Shown: positions 1 to 6,197, counted from the stretch's first letter. The stretch is DNA of 34,094 nucleotides from Treponema sp. (GCA_016281495.1 JAEEIU010000009.1:1-34094), one strand, 5' to 3'. Notes: generated by a model not told the origin, from the sequence alone. Translations and numbers: made by a program.

Positions 1-261
1 ATTGTTTTTGTAACTGGCAGTTTCTTTAAATTTTGACAGTGGATATTCAACAATTTGTTCATCATTTTCCATAAGCTCCATCATGTCATAGTATGGTTCC
101 AGTAAAATTGAATATTTCTGATACATGTTATTTAAATCTGTTTCAGAAAACTCAGTTTTGGTTGCATTGATAAAATCTTTTTCAAAATCTTCAATAGTTT
201 GTCCAAATAAACTAATTGAAAAGAATGTAATCAGCATCATTGATAAAATAAATTTTTTCAT
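1..261 (-). CDS. Secreted protein of unknown function, cut by the window edge
   Basis: The first 87 codons of a minus-strand gene are present, and the frame stays open to position 1, so the 3' end is missing. The start ATG at 259-261 follows a strong AGGAGG (267-272 on the plus strand as CCTCCT). The protein begins MKKFILSMMLITFF and continues SISLFGQ, which looks like a signal peptide with cleavage near residue 20. What follows is acidic and hydrophilic (IEDFEKDFINATKTEF) with no family I recognise. It probably acts in the periplasm or outside the cell. It is the furthest-downstream visible gene in the same-strand array of small genes and is preceded by a half copy of the array's repeat. Confidence 0.7.
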   Translation of the reverse strand, partial: MKKFILSMMLITFFSISLFGQTIEDFEKDFINATKTEFSETDLNNMYQKYSILLEPYYDMMELMENDEQIVEYPLSKFKETASYKNN

Positions 262-290
262 TTTTTCCTCCTAAAAGCAAGACCAGTGAT

Positions 291-325
291 CTGTCGCCAT
301 AATAACAGAATGTACAACGGCGGGC
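291..325 (-). repeat. Half copy of attC-like cassette repeat
   Basis: Between the toxin stop and the next gene, the minus strand reads GCCGTTGTAC followed by a GC-rich remnant ending in GCGACAG. The GTTGTAC core resembles the GTTGTGC core of the fuller element at 949-1050. Only one arm is recognisable, so this is a weak call. Confidence 0.3.
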
Positions 326-616
326 TTATTTAACCTTTGAATAATATGTCCACATACGGATTATTTTTACCGTTCCTTCGTACTTTACATCACCAATGGC
401 AACTTCTTCATTAAAGATTTCATACACCAATCTATGCTGAATATTAATTCGTCTCGAATATAATCCGGCTAAATTTCCTACAAGTTCTTCATATGGTGGT
501 TCAAGAGGGTTGTTTCTTAGAATTTCAATTAGAGACTTTGCTTTTCCGTCAAGTTTTGCAGATTTTAGATTCTTTATATCTTTGGCAGCCTGCTTATCGT
601 ATTTTATTAAATACAT
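326..616 (-). CDS. yoeB: YoeB/Txe-type mRNA-interferase toxin
   Basis: This 96-residue protein fits the RelE-superfamily YoeB/Txe toxins, which cleave mRNA at the ribosome. The family signature is clear: EELVGNLAGLYSRRIN followed by QHRLVYEI, then a C-terminal RMWTYY. ATG at 614-616 is chosen, two bases after the antitoxin stop; an in-frame GTG at 625 would overlap it and add three residues. The catalytic histidine normally near the C-terminus (MWTHY in many Txe proteins, H83 in E. coli YoeB) is replaced by tyrosine here, so activity may be reduced or altered. It is cotranscribed with the antitoxin gene just upstream. The family assignment is firm; enzymatic competence is not. Confidence 0.88.
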   Translation of the reverse strand: MYLIKYDKQAAKDIKNLKSAKLDGKAKSLIEILRNNPLEPPYEELVGNLAGLYSRRINIQHRLVYEIFNEEVAIGDVKYEGTVKIIRMWTYYSKVK

Positions 617-618
617 TA

Positions 619-870
619 CTACCACTCAACTTCATCTTCGGAAAGACAATCTTCTAAAGGAGTGTTCTTTCCTTTTTCCAAAGATTCCGCCATTCCCGGA
701 ACAGAATTCAAATACATTGTTTCTTGAATTGCGTTCCAGTCATCCTCGCCAATAAGAACTGCATTTTTTCCTTTTGAATTTGTAAGTGTTAAAGGCTGAG
801 AATTGTCATTAACAAATGCCATAATTTTAAAGAGATTTGCCCTTGCTTTTGTCGCTGTCATTGCATTCAT
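619..870 (-). CDS. yefM: YefM/Phd-type antitoxin
   Basis: This 83-residue protein is the antitoxin partner of the YoeB-like toxin. It starts MNAMTATKARANLFKIM, the usual YefM/Phd N-terminal DNA-binding region (start, small residues, ARxNLxKI), and continues with GKNAVLIGEDDWNAIQETMYL, typical of the dimerisation core. The acidic C-terminal tail (CLSEDEVEW) is the expected toxin-wrapping segment. ATG at 868-870 is chosen because GGAGG sits six bases upstream; a longer open frame to 1020 runs into the upstream repeat and is unlikely to be translated. By family precedent it binds the operator at its own promoter (886-905) and neutralises the toxin. Confidence 0.88.
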   Translation of the reverse strand: MNAMTATKARANLFKIMAFVNDNSQPLTLTNSKGKNAVLIGEDDWNAIQETMYLNSVPGMAESLEKGKNTPLEDCLSEDEVEW

Positions 871-885
871 ACGAGCCTCCTTTTC

Positions 886-920
886 ATGTACATTATAACG
901 TACATTATTAAAAAAAACAA
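886..920 (-). promoter_or_regulatory. Promoter and operator of the YefM/YoeB module
   Basis: On the minus strand, TTGTTT (915-920) is followed after 17 bases by a perfect TATAAT (892-897). The -10 lies inside a near-perfect 20-base palindrome, 886-905, with ATGTAC arms. A palindrome over the -10 box is what autoregulation by a YefM/Phd antitoxin would need. The module therefore appears to carry its own promoter. Confidence 0.7.
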
Positions 921-948
921 GTAACTTGACCAGTTGTTTTATAATCAG

Positions 949-1050
949 ACAGCCTGCAGTGGGATGTCCATAGCACAACCGATTGAACCTCAGCCGGCAT
1001 GCCTTGAAACTTCGTTGCACATAGTCCTGCTGTCGGCTACGAAGCTTTAT
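949..1050 (-). repeat. attC-like imperfect inverted repeat between cassettes
   Basis: This element lies between brnA and yefM. Two arms (949-994 and 996-1037) are partly complementary with bulges. On the minus strand it reads GCCGACAGC, GTGCAACGAAGTTTCAAGGC, then AGGTTCAATCGGTTGTGC. The AAC...TTCAAG...GTTG arrangement recalls the R''-L''...R' organisation of integron attC sites, though the core is GTTGTGC and not the classical GTTRRRY. Parts of it recur at 1612-1656 and 2041-2125. Confidence 0.5.
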
Positions 1051-1061
1051 TATGTGATATT

Positions 1062-1274
1062 TTACTTACTGAATGTCAATTCCAGATGTTTCTTTTCTTT
1101 TACACAATCTAGCAAATAATAATTAATTATATTTTGATATGGCATACCTGTTTCTTCTGCCATATTTTTAAAATAATCAATTACCTGATCGTCAAGACGA
1201 ATTGTAATCTGCTTTTTGAGTTTATCTGCATAAGGATTCTTTATTCCATTTGAAAAATCGTAGTGGTCTCTCAT
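1062..1274 (-). CDS. brnA: BrnA-type antitoxin
   Basis: This 70-residue protein matches BrnA antitoxins, which repress their operon and bind BrnT. The diagnostic stretch is MRDHYDFSNGIKNPYADKLK followed by KQITIRLDDQVIDYFKNMAEETG and PYQNIINYYL, a ribbon-helix-helix-type DNA-binding region. ATG at 1272-1274 is chosen: GGAGG (1283-1287) lies eight bases upstream, inside the end of brnT. An in-frame ATG at 1289 would overlap brnT by 14 bases and bury the ribosome site. The toxin-then-antitoxin order is typical of brnTA. Confidence 0.87.
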   Translation of the reverse strand: MRDHYDFSNGIKNPYADKLKKQITIRLDDQVIDYFKNMAEETGMPYQNIINYYLLDCVKEKKHLELTFSK

Positions 1275-1275
1275 T

Positions 1276-1563
1276 TTACTTGCCTCCATATTGTTTTGAT
1301 TCCTGCAAGTCGGCTTTTCTTGCAGAAATAATCCTGATTCTGTCATTTTCTCTGTAACAATGGCATACCAACAGCATATGTAATTCTGAACTTAATCCAA
1401 GCATAATGAACCTGTCTTCATCAAGTGTTGAATGATCCGGATCAGTAATTAAAACGGCATTTTCATCATAAAAAACAGTCTTTGCTTCCTCAAAAGTGAC
1501 CTTATGCTTTGCATAATTCAATTCAGCTTTTACAGGATCCCATTCAAAGATTATTTCGTCCAT
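1276..1563 (-). CDS. brnT: BrnT-type ribonuclease toxin
   Basis: This 95-residue protein fits the BrnT family (RelE-like fold), which cleaves RNA and arrests translation. The signature residues are present: FEWDPVKAELNYAKHKVTFE followed by EAKTVFYDENAV near the N-terminus and RENDRIRIISARKA near the C-terminus. It precedes brnA on the minus strand with a one-base gap. A consensus-like promoter ends only six bases before the ATG and there is no Shine-Dalgarno sequence, so the toxin mRNA may start at or next to its initiation codon. That could keep toxin translation low relative to brnA, which has a strong ribosome site; this last point is inference. Confidence 0.88.
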   Translation of the reverse strand: MDEIIFEWDPVKAELNYAKHKVTFEEAKTVFYDENAVLITDPDHSTLDEDRFIMLGLSSELHMLLVCHCYRENDRIRIISARKADLQESKQYGGK

Positions 1564-1569
1564 AATTAT

Positions 1570-1599
1570 ATTATAATCATATTATATTGCTTTTGTCAA
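1570..1599 (-). promoter_or_regulatory. brnTA promoter with overlapping palindrome
   Basis: On the minus strand a perfect TTGACA (1594-1599) is followed after 18 bases by a perfect TATAAT (1570-1575). Only six bases separate the -10 from the brnT ATG (1561-1563). An inverted repeat TATAAT-ATG-ATTATA (1572-1586) overlaps the -10 and spacer and is a plausible BrnA operator. Confidence 0.75.
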
Positions 1600-1611
1600 A
1601 TATAAAGGCAG

Positions 1612-1656
1612 GTTTGCTTTGAACTCCGTTGTAAACAGACCCGCTGTCGGCTTTTT
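1612..1656 (-). repeat. attC-like cassette repeat, short form
   Basis: About 44 bases here are nearly identical to 2070-2113, with one indel and a few substitutions. On the minus strand they read GCCGACAGCGGGTCTG, then TTTACAACGGAGTTCAAAGC. They lie between the small membrane-protein gene and brnT, and the ACAACGGNGTTCAARGC part resembles the left half of an attC site. Confidence 0.5.
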
Positions 1657-1721
1657 TTTCTTCTCTATCGAACTTGACCCGACGGAAAATACTTTGCTAC
1701 CATTTATATGTTTATATTAAT

Positions 1722-2012
1722 TCATTTAATAATTTCAAACAATTTATATATTAAATATACAATTACAATAATTGGATAAGAAATCAAGCCAAGATAAAAC
1801 CTAAAATTCCAGAAATTTATTTCATCTTTTTCCGCTTCCCCATTCTTCCTATTAATTATATACCCAATATAAAATGGAATATAAATAAATCCTAGAAATA
1901 TCAAGAGAATTGGAAACTCAAAATTTCCAGGGATTTTATTTTTAAGGACGATTTCTGTAATTAGAATTCCTATTATTCCTACAACAAAAAAAATAATAAT
2001 CGTTTTTTTCAT
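1722..2012 (-). CDS. Small membrane protein of unknown function
   Basis: This 96-residue protein starts MKKTIIIFFVVGIIGILI and contains about three hydrophobic helices, around residues 3-22, 33-54 and 73-93, separated by a lysine/glutamate-rich loop (NRKNGEAEKDE). It is predicted to sit in the inner membrane. ATG at 2010-2012 has AGGAGA upstream. The frame stays open to 2147, but the extra N-terminal part would be translated from the cassette repeat and is rejected. I recognise no family. Its size, composition and flanking repeats fit a gene cassette. Confidence 0.7.
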   Translation of the reverse strand: MKKTIIIFFVVGIIGILITEIVLKNKIPGNFEFPILLIFLGFIYIPFYIGYIINRKNGEAEKDEINFWNFRFYLGLISYPIIVIVYLIYKLFEIIK

Positions 2013-2040
2013 TTTCTCCTCAAAATGCTCCATGCAGCTT

Positions 2041-2125
2041 CCACATATCAATTGGTTGTACCGCAGCGAGTTTGCTTGAATCGCCGTTGTAAACAGATCC
2101 GCTGTCGGCTTTGAAACTTTGTTGG
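2041..2125 (-). repeat. attC-like cassette repeat, long form
   Basis: Directly after the lipoprotein stop, the minus strand reads GTCCAACAAAGTTTCAAAGC followed by CGACAGCGG. This closely resembles the left half of classical attC sites (an RYYYAAC inverse core followed by a TTCAAGCCGAC-like box). The 44-base block shared with 1612-1656 follows (2070-2113), then GCTGCGGTACAACC. The right-hand core is not classical. The position exactly between two genes is as expected for a cassette junction. Confidence 0.55.
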
Positions 2126-2130
2126 ACGAT

Positions 2131-2958
2131 TTATTTTTCATCCTCATAATACTGTTTTAACAGCATTGAAATATATTGAAGGTCATCAAAATTATAAGTT
2201 CGGATTCTATAATAAGGAACACTACCATTAGTAATTTTTTCAACAATTCCTTTAGTATCTTCGATGGAACCAAATGTTATTGGAAGTCTAAATTCGAGAT
2301 TTCCATTATTTATTGTTAAATCACAAATCTTTTTTTCTCCCATTATTGTCCATTTATTTTCGGCAAGTAAATTAACTGTTAATTCAGGTTTTAACTCTTC
2401 ATCAAGAATAGGAATATATTCTTTGCATTCTTCATTAAGAATTTCATCTACAATTGATACAGCAGTTTTTGAAACAATATTTTTTAGATCTCCCTCTGTA
2501 TTTAGCGAAGAACGCATAATCATTTCATCATCTTTAAAGTCTTGTATAATAATATCAAAACTATTACTTTTTTCAGTCAAGGGTATTAGAACTCCATACA
2601 TAAGCATATATCCAGTTTCTGATGAAGAATTAATTGGAGTGATTTGTAATTTTGTATATATGTTGTTCCTTAAGCATTCTGATTTAATTTCATTAGGATC
2701 ATATTCTTTTAATGGGGGAAATAAATTAATACTTTCTTTTGCAGTTTTTCCTTTCTTAGCAAATTCTTGGACTATACTTTTTTCTAATTCAGTTCTTAAA
2801 CCAATATCAGAAATATCACAGAAAACAATATAGTTAGAAGCTTCAGCTATTTTTTTCTTATTATTTTTTATTGAAGAAAGTTTAAACGTAGTTGAAGAAC
2901 AAGAAAAAACAGAAAACAATAAAATAGCACTAAGTAGTATTTTTCCAATATTTTTCAT
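2131..2958 (-). CDS. Lipoprotein of unknown function (cassette gene)
   Basis: This 275-residue protein begins MKNIGKILLSAILLFSVFSC, a type II signal peptide with lipobox FSC, so it is probably a membrane-anchored lipoprotein. ATG at 2956-2958 has a GGGAG ribosome site; a longer frame to 3000 has none. Residues about 40-165 contain alternating strands and helices (IVFCDISDIGLRTELEKSIV), loosely like the CsgG/TolB-like lipoprotein folds, but I would not assign that family. The DNA is much more AT-rich than the genes to the right of 3462. It is the array gene nearest to a recognisable promoter (3079-3106). Confidence 0.75.
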   Translation of the reverse strand: MKNIGKILLSAILLFSVFSCSSTTFKLSSIKNNKKKIAEASNYIVFCDISDIGLRTELEKSIVQEFAKKGKTAKESINLFPPLKEYDPNEIKSECLRNNIYTKLQITPINSSSETGYMLMYGVLIPLTEKSNSFDIIIQDFKDDEMIMRSSLNTEGDLKNIVSKTAVSIVDEILNEECKEYIPILDEELKPELTVNLLAENKWTIMGEKKICDLTINNGNLEFRLPITFGSIEDTKGIVEKITNGSVPYYRIRTYNFDDLQYISMLLKQYYEDEK

Positions 2959-2967
2959 ATAATATCT

Positions 2968-3001
2968 CCCAGCGCCCCACCGCGGGCATCCACAAAACAA
3001 T
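2968..3001 (-). repeat. Half copy of cassette repeat upstream of the first array gene
   Basis: On the minus strand, GGATTGTTTTGTGGATGCCC and a GC-rich tail lie just before the lipoprotein start. They align loosely with the CGGTTGTGCTATGGACATCC arm of the element at 949-1050. This could be a degenerate recombination half-site at the head of the array. Similarity is partial. Confidence 0.3.
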
Positions 3002-3078
3002 CCTTCCCCATATCCAGCACAAGTTTTTATCCGGCATTTATATCCGCAACAAACAAAACCTGAATATCCTATATTTCA

Positions 3079-3106
3079 ATAATACCACAATTTACAAATA
3101 TATCAA
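3079..3106 (-). promoter_or_regulatory. Promoter at the head of the small-gene array
   Basis: The minus strand carries TTGATA (3101-3106), a 16-base spacer and TATTAT (3079-3084). Transcription would start near 3072 and run through the half repeat into the lipoprotein gene. By position it is comparable to a cassette promoter of an integron, which is inference. Confidence 0.5.
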
Positions 3107-3169
3107 GTGCCTTATGCCCTACACGATTCCATTCTTTGTATTTGTCAATCCTAAATCTATGATAAAAAA

Positions 3170-3445
3170 TGCCTGTGGAAGGCAAGTGCCATAAATGAAG
3201 AAATGAATGAAAAATGTATTACAAAGGGAGTGCTGTAATGTAGGCAAGGTTCGTGGCGAGCATACATTTGTGCGGTGCGAGCGATAGCGAGTCAGATACC
3301 TTATACCGCACATCATGTAGGCTTGACATGGTTCTTGCCGGAAATGGAAGCACTCCCTTTTTTTACACATTACCTATTAATTTTTTTTATCTTTGCACTT
3401 GCCTTACACACATTTTACGGGGGTAATTGCCTAAACCCCGTTTTT
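3170..3445 (+). ncRNA. Nested inverted-repeat element, candidate structured RNA
   Basis: The gene-free stretch before lysS folds on itself at four levels. Outer arms 3174-3189/3395-3410 form 16 pairs with one mismatch. Perfect 12-base arms lie at 3223-3234/3349-3360 (AAAGGGAGTGCT and its complement, followed by a T run). Further pairs are 3243-3248/3334-3339, and 3263-3276/3305-3319 with one bulge. A possible plus-strand promoter (TTGTAT 3136-3141, 16 bases, TATGAT 3158-3163) would start transcription near 3170, and a hairpin terminator closes the unit at 3417-3445. It does not match tmRNA, RNase P RNA or SRP RNA as I know them. A palindromic non-coding repeat is the main alternative. Confidence 0.4.
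3417..3445 (+). terminator. Rho-independent terminator before lysS
   Basis: ACGGGG (3417-3422) pairs with CCCCGT (3436-3441) and is followed by a run of Ts to 3445. It would end transcription coming from the folded element and overlaps the lysS promoter region. Confidence 0.65.
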
Positions 3446-3455
3446 ATCCTATAAT
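3428..3455 (+). promoter_or_regulatory. lysS promoter placed for a leaderless transcript
   Basis: TTGCCT (3428-3433) is followed after 16 bases by a perfect TATAAT (3450-3455). Only six bases separate the -10 from the lysS ATG (3462), so transcription should begin at or near the start codon. The -35 lies within the terminator hairpin upstream. Confidence 0.6.
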
Positions 3456-3461
3456 GGCGGC

Positions 3462-5066
3462 ATGAGCAACGAAAGAAATGAAAAGGATTTGTGCCACTGG
3501 GCAGATCAGATGGCAAAGAAGATTATAGAGCAGAGGGGAGATTTGCCTCTGTATACCTGTGCGTCTGGAATCACTCCGTCCGGAACAGTTCACATCGGAA
3601 ACTTCCGTGAGATCATCACAGTAGACCTTATCGTACGTGCCCTTCGTGCAAGGGGAAAAGAGGTCCGCTTCATTTATTCATGGGATGACTATGACGTTTT
3701 CCGCAAGGTCCCGGGTAACATGCCAAAACCGGAGGAACTGGAGAAATACCTTCGCTATCCTATCACAATGGTACCGGATACATTTGAACGTGACGAGAAC
3801 TACGCACGCCACCATGAGGTTGACATTGAGTCTCAGCTTCCACGTGTGGGCATTCATCCTGAATTCCTGTATCAGGCAAGCCGTTACCGGGCCCACCGTT
3901 ATGCAGAGGGAATGAAAAAGGCCCTGCAGAACCGCGACCTCATCAAATGGTGCCTTAACAATTACCGCGATGATGAGCACAAGATGAAGGACTCTGACGT
4001 CTACTGGCCTATCTCTGCCTTCTGCTGCAAGTGCAACAAGGACACGACAGAGATTCTGGATTACGATGGTGAATATGGCGTAACATATAAATGCACAAGC
4101 TGCGGACACGAGGAAAAAGGTGACCTCCGCACAAGCTCTGAATTCAAGCTGGGCTGGCGTGTTGACTGGCCTATGAGATGGAACGAGGAGAAGGTTGTAT
4201 TTGAGCCGGGTGGAAAAGACCACATCTCTCCTGGTGGAAGCTATGACACTGCAAAACTCGTAAGCAAGAAAGTCTACGGATGGGATGCGCCTGTAACAAT
4301 GAAATATGACTTTGTAAGGCTCAAGGGCATTCCAGGAAAGATGTCTTCTTCCAAGGGAAAGGTCATTTCTCTGGTTGATGCTCTTGAAGTTTACCAGCCG
4401 GAAGTTTTGCGCTACATATTTGCCGTAAACAAGGTTGACCATGAATTCTCAATCAGCTTTGACCTTGACGTAATCACGATGTACGAGGCATACGACCGCA
4501 CTGAACGCATTGCATGGGGTGTGGACAAGGCAAAGAACGAAAATCTTGAAAGGATTGAAAAACGCGTTTATGAATTGAGCCAGATTGACGGCATTCCTTC
4601 TGTAATGCCATATCAGGTTCCGTTCAGGCAGCTTACCACTTTACTCCAGACATATTCAGGCGACATAGACAAGGTTATTTCCACATTAAAGGACATAAAG
4701 CCGGAGCAGGTTGAAACCCTCAGGCGCCGTTGTGTATGCGCATGGTACTGGGTAAAAGAATGTGCACCAGAAGACTTCCAGTTTGCACTTTGCAAGGACG
4801 GCTCAAAGGTGGAAGACTTTACCGATGTTGACGTTCAGATGATTAAGGCAATCGTCAAGGATGTACTTCCAAAACTCGATGAGCTTGATGAACGCGGAGT
4901 CCAGCAGGCAATCTACGATGTTGCAACAAATGCGGGACAGGAAAGCAAGGCTTTGTTCAAGACCGTTTACCGTGCGCTTATCGGAAAGGAACAGGGACCA
5001 CGTCTGGGTAGCTTCTTCAAGATAATCGGACGTGAGGATCTGGAAAAGATTCTGGGCGTTTATTGA
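3462..5066 (+). CDS. lysS: Class I lysyl-tRNA synthetase
   Basis: This 534-residue cytoplasmic enzyme charges tRNA-Lys with lysine. It is the archaeal-type class I form that spirochaetes have in place of the usual bacterial class II enzyme. The class I signatures are plain: HIGN at residues 44-47 in SGITPSGTVHIGNFREI, and KMSSSK at about 293-298. Two cysteine pairs (C188/C191 and C211/C214) form a likely zinc ribbon in the insertion. The C-terminal helical region is the anticodon-binding part. Length agrees with the family. The start ATG has no convincing Shine-Dalgarno sequence but a TATAAT six bases upstream, suggesting leaderless translation. Codon use and GC content differ sharply from the AT-rich array to its left. 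Confidence 0.96.
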   Translation: MSNERNEKDLCHWADQMAKKIIEQRGDLPLYTCASGITPSGTVHIGNFREIITVDLIVRALRARGKEVRFIYSWDDYDVFRKVPGNMPKPEELEKYLRYPITMVPDTFERDENYARHHEVDIESQLPRVGIHPEFLYQASRYRAHRYAEGMKKALQNRDLIKWCLNNYRDDEHKMKDSDVYWPISAFCCKCNKDTTEILDYDGEYGVTYKCTSCGHEEKGDLRTSSEFKLGWRVDWPMRWNEEKVVFEPGGKDHISPGGSYDTAKLVSKKVYGWDAPVTMKYDFVRLKGIPGKMSSSKGKVISLVDALEVYQPEVLRYIFAVNKVDHEFSISFDLDVITMYEAYDRTERIAWGVDKAKNENLERIEKRVYELSQIDGIPSVMPYQVPFRQLTTLLQTYSGDIDKVISTLKDIKPEQVETLRRRCVCAWYWVKECAPEDFQFALCKDGSKVEDFTDVDVQMIKAIVKDVLPKLDELDERGVQQAIYDVATNAGQESKALFKTVYRALIGKEQGPRLGSFFKIIGREDLEKILGVY

Positions 5067-5105
5067 TGTAACATAATGGATCTGGAAGACAATTTCATGG
5101 GCAAG

Positions 5106-5166
5106 ATGCCGGATCAAGTCCGGCATGCCCCTTTACCGCCCGTCATTCCGGGCCCTGACCCGGAAT
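5106..5166. repeat. Paired palindromic repeat (REP-like)
   Basis: Two perfect hairpins follow lysS: 5106-5113/5119-5126 (ATGCCGGA with TCAAG loop) and 5145-5152/5159-5166 (ATTCCGGG arms). Related hairpins recur at 5991-6073. Placed after a stop codon, they may also stop transcription or protect the lysS 3' end, though there is no T run. Confidence 0.65.
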
Positions 5167-5203
5167 CTTTACATTGAGTGCCTGTTTCAGATTTCTTTTC
5201 TAC

Positions 5204-5233
5204 TTGATAAACATTTCCTGTCTGCCGTTAATA
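5204..5233 (+). promoter_or_regulatory. Possible promoter of the SanA-like gene
   Basis: TTGATA (5204-5209) is followed after 18 bases by TTAATA (5228-5233). The start codon at 5251 has its own ribosome site. Moderate match only. Confidence 0.4.
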
Positions 5234-5250
5234 TCTAGAGAGGTTTTGAT

Positions 5251-5943
5251 TTGAAAAAGAACAAAAAGCCTAAATCCAGGTTTAGGAAATTCATTTCCAA
5301 ATTGTTTTTTCTGTGCGTTGCATTTTTCATTTTCTGTGTCATAGTGAACATTTACGAGGTTCAATCAACAAAAGATTTCATCTATTCAAATGCCTCTGAC
5401 GTTCCCTCAAAATATACGGTGCTGATTCCGGGTGCAAAGGTTTATACTTCATCCGTCTCGCATGTTGTGAACGACCGCATAAGTGCAGCCGTAAATCTTG
5501 TGAATGACGGAAAGTGCCAGGTCTATCTGGTTAGCGGTGATCACGGTACAAAGAATTACGATGAAGTAAACGTAATCAAGAATTTCATGCAGAAAAACTA
5601 TGATGCGGATGAATCGAAAATCTTCCTTGACCATGCAGGCTTTTCCACCTACGAGACAATGTACCGTGCAAGGGATGTCTTTTGCGTAAGCGATGTCGTG
5701 ATTGTAACACAAAAGAAATTTGCCCCTCGTGCGGCCTATATCGCAAGAAAACTCGGCCTTGATGCTGTGGTTTACGAGGCACCTGAGATTTACCCCTATG
5801 CCAGAAAGACAAAGTTTTCCTGGGCAATCAGGGAATTCCTTGCAAGGGTTAAGGCTTTCTTTGACATCACCTTCCATGCAAAGCCAAAATATCTTGGAGA
5901 CCAGATTCCAATTACAGGCGATCCTTCGTTAAGCTGGGATTGA
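5251..5943 (+). CDS. SanA/YdcF-like DUF218 membrane protein
   Basis: This 230-residue protein has one N-terminal membrane helix (about residues 16-34) and a DUF218 domain outside the cytoplasm. It resembles E. coli SanA, which affects the envelope barrier to vancomycin: YTVLIPGAKVYTSSVSHVVN, VYLVSGDHGTKNYDEVNVIK, LDHAGFSTYETMYRARDVF, VIVTQKKFAPRAAYIARKLG and a final PKYLGDQIPI all fall where SanA has matching blocks. The exact reaction is unknown for the family; a role in envelope or peptidoglycan precursor metabolism is inferred. The start is TTG, chosen because AGAGAGG lies eight bases before it and no better ATG exists. Palindromic repeats flank the gene on both sides, so it is probably transcribed alone. 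Confidence 0.85.
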   Translation: MKKNKKPKSRFRKFISKLFFLCVAFFIFCVIVNIYEVQSTKDFIYSNASDVPSKYTVLIPGAKVYTSSVSHVVNDRISAAVNLVNDGKCQVYLVSGDHGTKNYDEVNVIKNFMQKNYDADESKIFLDHAGFSTYETMYRARDVFCVSDVVIVTQKKFAPRAAYIARKLGLDAVVYEAPEIYPYARKTKFSWAIREFLARVKAFFDITFHAKPKYLGDQIPITGDPSLSWD

Positions 5944-5990
5944 TGCTTTATTGTCACACGAATTCGGCGAAGTCCATTAACTTCATAAAC

Positions 5991-6073
5991 CGTCATTATC
6001 GGGCTTGACCCGATAATCTATATGTTTGCATTACAAACACTTATAGATTGCCGGATCGAGTCCGGCAATGACA
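5991..6073. repeat. Compound palindromic repeat element (REP/BIME-like)
   Basis: An 83-base element is almost entirely self-complementary. GTCATT/AATGAC outer ends enclose hairpin 5995-6003/6009-6017, AATCTATA/TATAGATT arms, a small central hairpin (TGTTTG/CAAACA) and hairpin 6047-6055/6061-6069. The hairpin loops (CTTGA, TCGAG) and GTCATT ends match the style of the repeat after lysS, so these are members of one dispersed family. Confidence 0.7.
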
Positions 6074-6084
6074 AATCAATTTTT

Positions 6085-6113
6085 TTGACAGCTTCCTATC
6101 CTTTCAATCTAAT
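6085..6113 (+). promoter_or_regulatory. Promoter of the 6198/6437 gene pair
   Basis: A perfect TTGACA (6085-6090) is followed after 17 bases by TCTAAT (6108-6113). It lies just past the palindromic repeat and about 85 bases before the first start codon. Confidence 0.65.
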
Positions 6114-6197
6114 TTTCTTTACTCTCGTTAGACTTTATTAACATTGATACTTGAAGAAAATTCACTTGGACTGTATACTTTTTATTGGAGGAATCAA

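Noticed and set aside
871..1020. N-terminal extension of the yefM antitoxin
   Set aside because: It lies in the promoter, operator and repeat. The ATG at 870 has GGAGG and gives a standard-length antitoxin.
1657..1685. Possible degenerate copy of the palindromic repeat found at 5991-6073
   Set aside because: Only about ten bases (AACTTGACCCGA) resemble it and the second arm is absent.
2013..2147. N-terminal extension of the small membrane-protein gene
   Set aside because: The extra residues are translated from the attC-like repeat, while the ATG at 2012 has AGGAGA and starts a proper membrane helix.
3119..3370. Minus-strand open frame of 83 codons in the gap before lysS
   Set aside because: It runs through the nested inverted repeats, is rich in Cys, Arg and His as expected from a folded non-coding element, and has no ribosome site.
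3170..3445. tmRNA, RNase P RNA, 6S or SRP RNA as identity for the folded element
   Set aside because: I could not find the tRNA-like ends, conserved cores or GGAA-type SRP loop; the pairing pattern differs.
3678..4442. Long antisense open frame inside lysS (254 codons)
   Set aside because: It is a shadow of the lysS reading frame; no ribosome site, promoter or family resemblance.
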